A DNA stretch of 10,041 nucleotides, from positions 1-10,041 of the forward strand of contig CAUAAZ010000047.1 in assembly GCA_958427145.1 (NCBI GenBank), read 5' to 3'. Numbering within the stretch: the stretch's first letter is position 1; each line of letters starts with the position of its first letter. Below, piece after piece: positions 7,358-10,041 of this stretch. The DNA is from an uncultured Collinsella sp. Lineage in GTDB: Bacteria; Actinomycetota; Coriobacteriia; Coriobacteriales; Coriobacteriaceae. The translations under genes and the position numbers were made by a program. The notes beneath the pieces are model-generated. The model was not told the DNA's origin. It searched no databases and was given only the letters and a program-made list of their open reading frames with translations.

Positions 7358-7897
7358 CTAGTAGTTCACCACCTGCTCCTCAAAATACGCCTTCGGATGG
7401 TTGCACACCGGGCACACCTCGGGCGCCTCGGCACCAACATGCAGATGCCCGCAGTTCAGGCACTTCCATACCTTCACGCCCTCGCGCTCAAACACCTCAC
7501 CCGACTCAATGCGCTCGACAAGCTTGTTGTAGCGCTCTTCGTGAGCCTGCTCGACAGCACCGACGCCACGGAACTTTGCGGCGATCTCGGTAAAGCCCTC
7601 CTCCTCGGCGGTCTTGGCAAACTCGTCGTACATCGTGGTCCACTCGTAGTTCTCGCCCGCAGCGGCATCACGCAAGTTGTCCAGAGTGTCGGGAACGGCG
7701 CCGTCATGCAGATACTTAAACCACAGCTTGGCGTGCTCGGACTCGTTGCCTGCGGTCTCGGCAAAGATATTCGAGATCTGAACGTATCCATCCTTCTTGG
7801 CCTTAGATGCGTAGTAGCGATACTTGGTATGCGCCTGGGACTCACCGGCAAAAGCGGTCTCGAGGTTCTTCTTGGTCTGAGAGTTCTCAAAATCCAT
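7358..7897 (-). CDS. Rubrerythrin
   Basis: Protein of 179 residues, the usual length of classical rubrerythrin (diiron peroxidase fused to a rubredoxin domain), which reduces hydrogen peroxide in the cytoplasm of anaerobes. The four-helix diiron domain (about 5-135) has Glu19, the ExxH pair Glu52/His55 in NESEHAKLW, and a second ExxH, Glu116/His119, in AVEQAHEER; Glu85 is another likely ligand. The C-terminal rubredoxin-like domain has Cys146-x2-Cys149 and Cys162-x2-Cys165 for one iron, with the typical WKCLNCGHLH and APEVCPVCNHPKAYF context. ATG at 7895-7897 has AGGGAAG about 7 bases upstream; an earlier in-frame GTG lies before this site. It is 114 bases downstream of the MutY-like gene and may have its own promoter, though I could not find a convincing one. 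Stop TAG. Confidence 0.96.
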   Translation of the reverse strand: MDFENSQTKKNLETAFAGESQAHTKYRYYASKAKKDGYVQISNIFAETAGNESEHAKLWFKYLHDGAVPDTLDNLRDAAAGENYEWTTMYDEFAKTAEEEGFTEIAAKFRGVGAVEQAHEERYNKLVERIESGEVFEREGVKVWKCLNCGHLHVGAEAPEVCPVCNHPKAYFEEQVVNY

Positions 7898-8011
7898 AGG
7901 TGTACTTCCCTTCAACACATGCCGCCCGTAGGCTTCGAGCGGTCTTGTCTTTAGGATGCCCTCAAGCCGAGAATTTAAACCTTACAATCCTGTTCTTCAG
8001 ATTCGTGTGGG

Positions 8012-8917
8012 CTACACGCTTAGCCAGCGGTCACCCTCCACGCGGCAAAAGCCTTCACGCTCCAAGTCGGCCAAAATGTCTGCAACCAGCTCGTGCTCGA
8101 CCGGCTCACGGCCTGCTGCCGCCTCCATTTCGTTGACACCCGCCACGGCCTCGGCGAGTGTGATGCCCGCCGGCTGTCCATCGCGCGCAGCCAGCAGCAT
8201 GCGCACAATATGGGCGCGCTTTTGGCGACGCGAGCCCTCAAACTTGGACTGACGGCTATAGCTCGCCGAGCGCCTGGACGGATTGGGCAGCGTCTTCTTA
8301 AGATACGCGCCATAATCCAGCAGCGCGTAATACCATGCGCGCGGCGTGTCGGCATCGTCGAGCGGCACGGCAAAGGGAGCGATCTCATCCGCCGTCGCAC
8401 CGGGAGCCGCCGGACAGGCGGCCTGAATCAGCGGCACCAGCTCGCGATCGGGAACGGCCGGCACATCGGGAAAGAAATGATGCAGAAAGACCGTGCGCAC
8501 GTTGGTCTCCAGATACACACCCGGTAGATCGAACGCAAACGACCGGATGCCCTGCGCCGTCGCCGGGCCAATACCGGGCAGGGCGACCAAGTCGCGCGTC
8601 TCACGTGGAAACTCCCCGTCCCAGTCCTCTACAACGCGTTGGGCGGCCCTATGGAGCGCCAGAGCGCGTCGGTTGTAGCCCATCCCCTGCCAGGCATCCA
8701 AAACGTCGGAAGGAGCGGCCTGAGCGAGCGCCTGTACGGTCGGAAAGCGGTCGAGCCACGCGGGCATACGCGTCTCCACGCGCGGCACCTGCGTTTGCTG
8801 CAGCATAACCTCGGAAAGCCAAATAATGTACGGGTCGCGCGTACGACGCCACGGAAGGTCGCGATAACGCAGGACCCCTTCCGATCGAATCATCGAACGA
8901 AAGGGGTCCTGAATCAT
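8012..8917 (-). CDS. MutY-like HhH-GPD DNA glycosylase without Fe-S cluster
   Basis: Protein of 301 residues. WLSEVMLQQTQV (33-44) is the MutY catalytic block with Glu36, and LPGIGPATA (113-121) is the helix-hairpin-helix. Two features differ from classical MutY and Nth. Where the catalytic Asp is expected (DxNV), the sequence is LETNVRTVF with Glu137. The C-x6-C-x2-C-x5-C cluster after the LDYGAYLKK block is absent, replaced by NPSRRSASYSRQSKFEGS (212-229); the only cysteines are 168 and 291. Residues 240-300 resemble a small winged-helix tail rather than the MutY NUDIX-like domain. It is probably an adenine glycosylase or related base-excision enzyme of the clusterless subfamily; the substrate is uncertain. 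ATG 8915-8917 has AAGGAG 7 bases upstream, in the 21-base gap after the Rrf2 gene, so the two form an operon. Stop TAG. Confidence 0.87.
   Translation of the reverse strand: MIQDPFRSMIRSEGVLRYRDLPWRRTRDPYIIWLSEVMLQQTQVPRVETRMPAWLDRFPTVQALAQAAPSDVLDAWQGMGYNRRALALHRAAQRVVEDWDGEFPRETRDLVALPGIGPATAQGIRSFAFDLPGVYLETNVRTVFLHHFFPDVPAVPDRELVPLIQAACPAAPGATADEIAPFAVPLDDADTPRAWYYALLDYGAYLKKTLPNPSRRSASYSRQSKFEGSRRQKRAHIVRMLLAARDGQPAGITLAEAVAGVNEMEAAAGREPVEHELVADILADLEREGFCRVEGDRWLSV
8871..8910 (-). promoter_or_regulatory. Inverted repeat inside the first codons of the MutY-like gene
   Basis: Perfect 10-bp arms AGGACCCCTT (8871-8880) and AAGGGGTCCT (8901-8910) flank a spacer that itself pairs (CG with CG, TCGA with TCGA), giving 16 pairs in 18 positions around a 4-base loop. 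In the mRNA it begins 4 bases after the start codon (codons 3-16). A hairpin this strong near the initiation site could reduce translation or couple it to ribosomes arriving from the Rrf2 gene. A DNA-binding role is also possible. Confidence 0.5.
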
Positions 8918-8938
8918 GGCTATGCTCCTTATGCGGCG

Positions 8939-9424
8939 CTATTCCTCCCGGCAAGCGCACGCACAGGTGGCGTACTCGGGAAACGCATCGCGGTCGGCGA
9001 ACTTGGAATCTACGGCCGGGAACTGGCGGTGAGCGACGATATCGCCCAGCGAAACGGAATCGAGGTAGTCGCGCATCAGCGCTTGAGCTCCGGCCCACAG
9101 GGGATGATAACAGCACGTGCCCATGCGTGCACAGTCGCCATCGGGCGCGGTGCAATCGTTCATGACCATGGGGCCCTGAACGGCCTCAACGACCTGGCGG
9201 ATGGTGACATCGTCGGGGCTGACCTTAAGACGCATGCCGCCATGGACGCCACGCAGGCTCTCCACAATACCGGCCTGAACCAAACCATGCTGAATCGAAC
9301 GGGCAAACGAATACGGGACATTGACCTCTTCGGCGGCGGTGCGAACAGAAAGCAGACGCTCCGGGTCCTCGGCAAGCATCGCGAGCATGCGAAGGGCGTA
9401 ATCAGTCTTCCTCGATATGTCCAT
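8939..9424 (-). CDS. Rrf2 family transcriptional regulator, probably Fe-S sensing
   Basis: Protein of 161 residues. The N-terminus MDISRKTDYALRMLAMLAE and the winged helix through about residue 66 (SVRTAAEEVNVPYSFARSIQHGLVQAG, then a GVHGG wing) are typical of the Rrf2 family (IscR, NsrR, RsrR). The cluster-binding loop has Cys91-x6-Cys98-x5-Cys104 plus Cys105, close to the IscR/NsrR arrangement, so an Fe-S cluster sensing nitric oxide, redox state or cluster supply is likely. The C-terminal tail adds a Cys154-x-Cys156-x-Cys158 motif before CREE, which is not usual for the family. ATG 9422-9424 has AAAGGGGA just upstream. It is the first gene of an operon with the MutY-like glycosylase, and Rrf2 proteins commonly repress their own operon. 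Stop TAG. Confidence 0.92.
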   Translation of the reverse strand: MDISRKTDYALRMLAMLAEDPERLLSVRTAAEEVNVPYSFARSIQHGLVQAGIVESLRGVHGGMRLKVSPDDVTIRQVVEAVQGPMVMNDCTAPDGDCARMGTCCYHPLWAGAQALMRDYLDSVSLGDIVAHRQFPAVDSKFADRDAFPEYATCACACREE

Positions 9425-9449
9425 TTTTCCCCTTTCAAGGAATAGGAAC

Positions 9450-9475
9450 AGCTCGAACGAGCTCCGGAGCCGAGC
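9450..9475. promoter_or_regulatory. Cluster of AGCTCG palindromes in the Rrf2 leader
   Basis: AGCTCG-AA-CGAGCT (9450-9463) is an inverted repeat, GCTCCGGAGC (9461-9470) is a perfect palindrome overlapping it, and a further CGAGC follows at 9471-9475. The cluster lies 26-51 bases before the Rrf2 start and well inside the leader predicted from the upstream promoter. It could be an operator or alternative mRNA hairpins near the ribosome binding site. Confidence 0.35.
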
Positions 9476-9553
9476 TTACGTCGAGACGCCAATGACCGTA
9501 TGGACGCCCATATAGCAAAACGGGTGCCCACTGAATGCCGTGTTTGAAGCCTC

Positions 9554-9580
9554 TTGCATCAAAAACGGCCCATAGTGCAA
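9554..9580. promoter_or_regulatory. TTGCA/TGCAA inverted repeat just downstream of the Rrf2 promoter
   Basis: TTGCA (9554-9558) and TGCAA (9576-9580) are inverted repeats with a 17-base spacer. They cover the predicted transcription start and first transcribed bases of the Rrf2 operon, a usual place for autorepression. The arms are short, so chance is possible. Confidence 0.25.
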
Positions 9581-9583
9581 TTT

Positions 9584-9612
9584 AGTATAACCTAACCCCC
9601 TGCTTCGTTGAA
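9584..9612 (-). promoter_or_regulatory. Promoter of the Rrf2/MutY-like operon
   Basis: On the minus strand, -10 TATACT (9584-9589) and -35 TTCAAC (9607-9612) are 17 bases apart. The -10 matches five of six consensus bases and the -35 three of six. Transcription would start near 9577, giving a leader of about 150 bases. A weak -35 is common in promoters with a dedicated regulator. Confidence 0.5.
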
Positions 9613-9731
9613 CAGGTGTTGTGCAACAAACGCCTTGTTTGAGTACATGCCTCAAACGGAGCTTGTCCGGGAATTGGAAGGATTTGCTTTTGGGCGAAAG
9701 GAGCCGATGGGATCAAGGTCCTATCAAACGC
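9613..9731. other. Intergenic stretch with a 7-bp inverted repeat, no gene seen
   Basis: This fills the space between the Rrf2 promoter and the tRNA terminator. GTTTGAG (9637-9643) and CTCAAAC (9651-9657) form a perfect inverted repeat with a 7-base spacer, just upstream of the Rrf2 -35, so it may be an activator site. The plus-strand frame running through here continues into the tRNA antisense and is not a gene. Confidence 0.4.
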
Positions 9732-9759
9732 AAAAAGCCACGTCCGAAGACGTGGCTTT
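9732..9759 (-). terminator. Intrinsic terminator of tRNA-Asp with UUCG loop
   Basis: An 11-bp stem (9734-9744 with 9749-9759) closes over TTCG on the minus strand, that is C-UUCG-G, a very stable tetraloop. It is followed by TTTTTG. It begins 8 bases after the encoded CCA of the tRNA. Confidence 0.92.
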
Positions 9760-9767
9760 AATTGCGT

Positions 9768-9845
<78 letters not shown>

Positions 9846-9891
9846 AGGCAGTCGTTCGCGTTTGTTTCCGCTCGCGTGCGCTGCAGGGATT

Positions 9892-9945
9892 AGTATACAC
9901 AGAAGTCTGTCCGCCGCGCAACAACTTTTTTTGAAAAAATTTTTT
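9892..9945 (-). promoter_or_regulatory. tRNA-Asp promoter with A/T-tract UP-like element
   Basis: On the minus strand, -10 TATACT (9892-9897) and -35 TTGCGC (9916-9921) are 18 bases apart. Upstream, 9926-9945 is all A and T except one base, in runs of 6-7, like an UP element that raises rRNA and tRNA promoter activity. The stretch between -10 and the tRNA (about 46 bases) would be the 5' leader removed by RNase P. Confidence 0.65.
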
Positions 9946-10016
9946 GGCTGTCTGGGAGGGTCTCCGGGGCCGGCTGGCGCGGGTTGAGTTTGCTGCTCTA
10001 CAGTCCTGCGCAAGAC

Positions 10017-10039
10017 GGAAAGCACATTAAGTGCTTTCC
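10017..10039. terminator. Hairpin at the right window edge, possible terminator
   Basis: GGAAAGCAC (10017-10025) and GTGCTTTCC (10031-10039) form a 9-bp stem with a 5-base loop. On the plus strand TT follows and the window ends; on the minus strand the next bases (GTCTTG) are not a T-tract. It may end a gene outside the window. Nothing else is seen between 9946 and 10016. Confidence 0.4.
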
Positions 10040-10041
10040 TT

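Noticed and set aside
8004..8018. CGTGT/ACACG hairpin at the MutY-like stop as a terminator
   Set aside because: The stem is only 5 bp, overlaps the stop codon and has no T-tract on the minus strand.

Overview
The window looks like chromosome of a high-GC, probably anaerobic Actinomycetota bacterium of the Coriobacteriia, most likely Collinsella or a close relative. This is inferred from the G+C-rich coding style, a rubrerythrin, an RmuC protein, a secreted InlB-type repeat protein and a Rrf2 regulator; no marker gene fixes the species. Every gene I accept, eight protein genes and one tRNA, lies on the minus strand, so transcription runs from high to low coordinates. All accepted starts are ATG with a visible Shine-Dalgarno, and seven of the eight genes whose stop is visible (counting the tRNA-adjacent operon genes but not the truncated one) end in TAG.

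Layout in the order of transcription. At the right edge is an unassigned hairpin, then a strong promoter with an A/T tract, tRNA-Asp(GTC) with encoded CCA, and a UUCG-loop terminator. Next is a probable operon with its own promoter and a palindrome-rich leader: a Cys-rich Rrf2-family regulator followed 21 bases later by a MutY-like HhH glycosylase that lacks the Fe-S cluster cysteines. Then come rubrerythrin, a 210-residue four-helix membrane protein of unknown function, a 140-residue single-helix protein of unknown function, rmuC, an ABC half-transporter exporter, nth (endonuclease III with an intact Fe-S motif) probably read together with the ABC gene, and finally the 5' part (422 codons) of a secreted protein made of InlB/Listeria-Bacteroides repeats that runs off the left edge.

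The theme of the known genes is DNA maintenance (nth, MutY-like, rmuC) and oxidative or nitrosative stress (Rrf2 regulator, rubrerythrin), plus envelope functions (exporter, repeat protein, two small membrane proteins).

The most unusual structure is not protein-coding. The 3' untranslated regions of two unrelated neighbouring genes (rubrerythrin and the 210-residue membrane protein) carry the same two-part module in the same order: a long hairpin of about 90 bases (element B) and then a 10-bp-stem intrinsic terminator with identical sequence (element A). The two B copies share a 46-base core with only two differences, but their outer stems have unrelated sequences that are each self-complementary. 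This looks like selection on, or a copying mechanism that preserves, the fold rather than the sequence.
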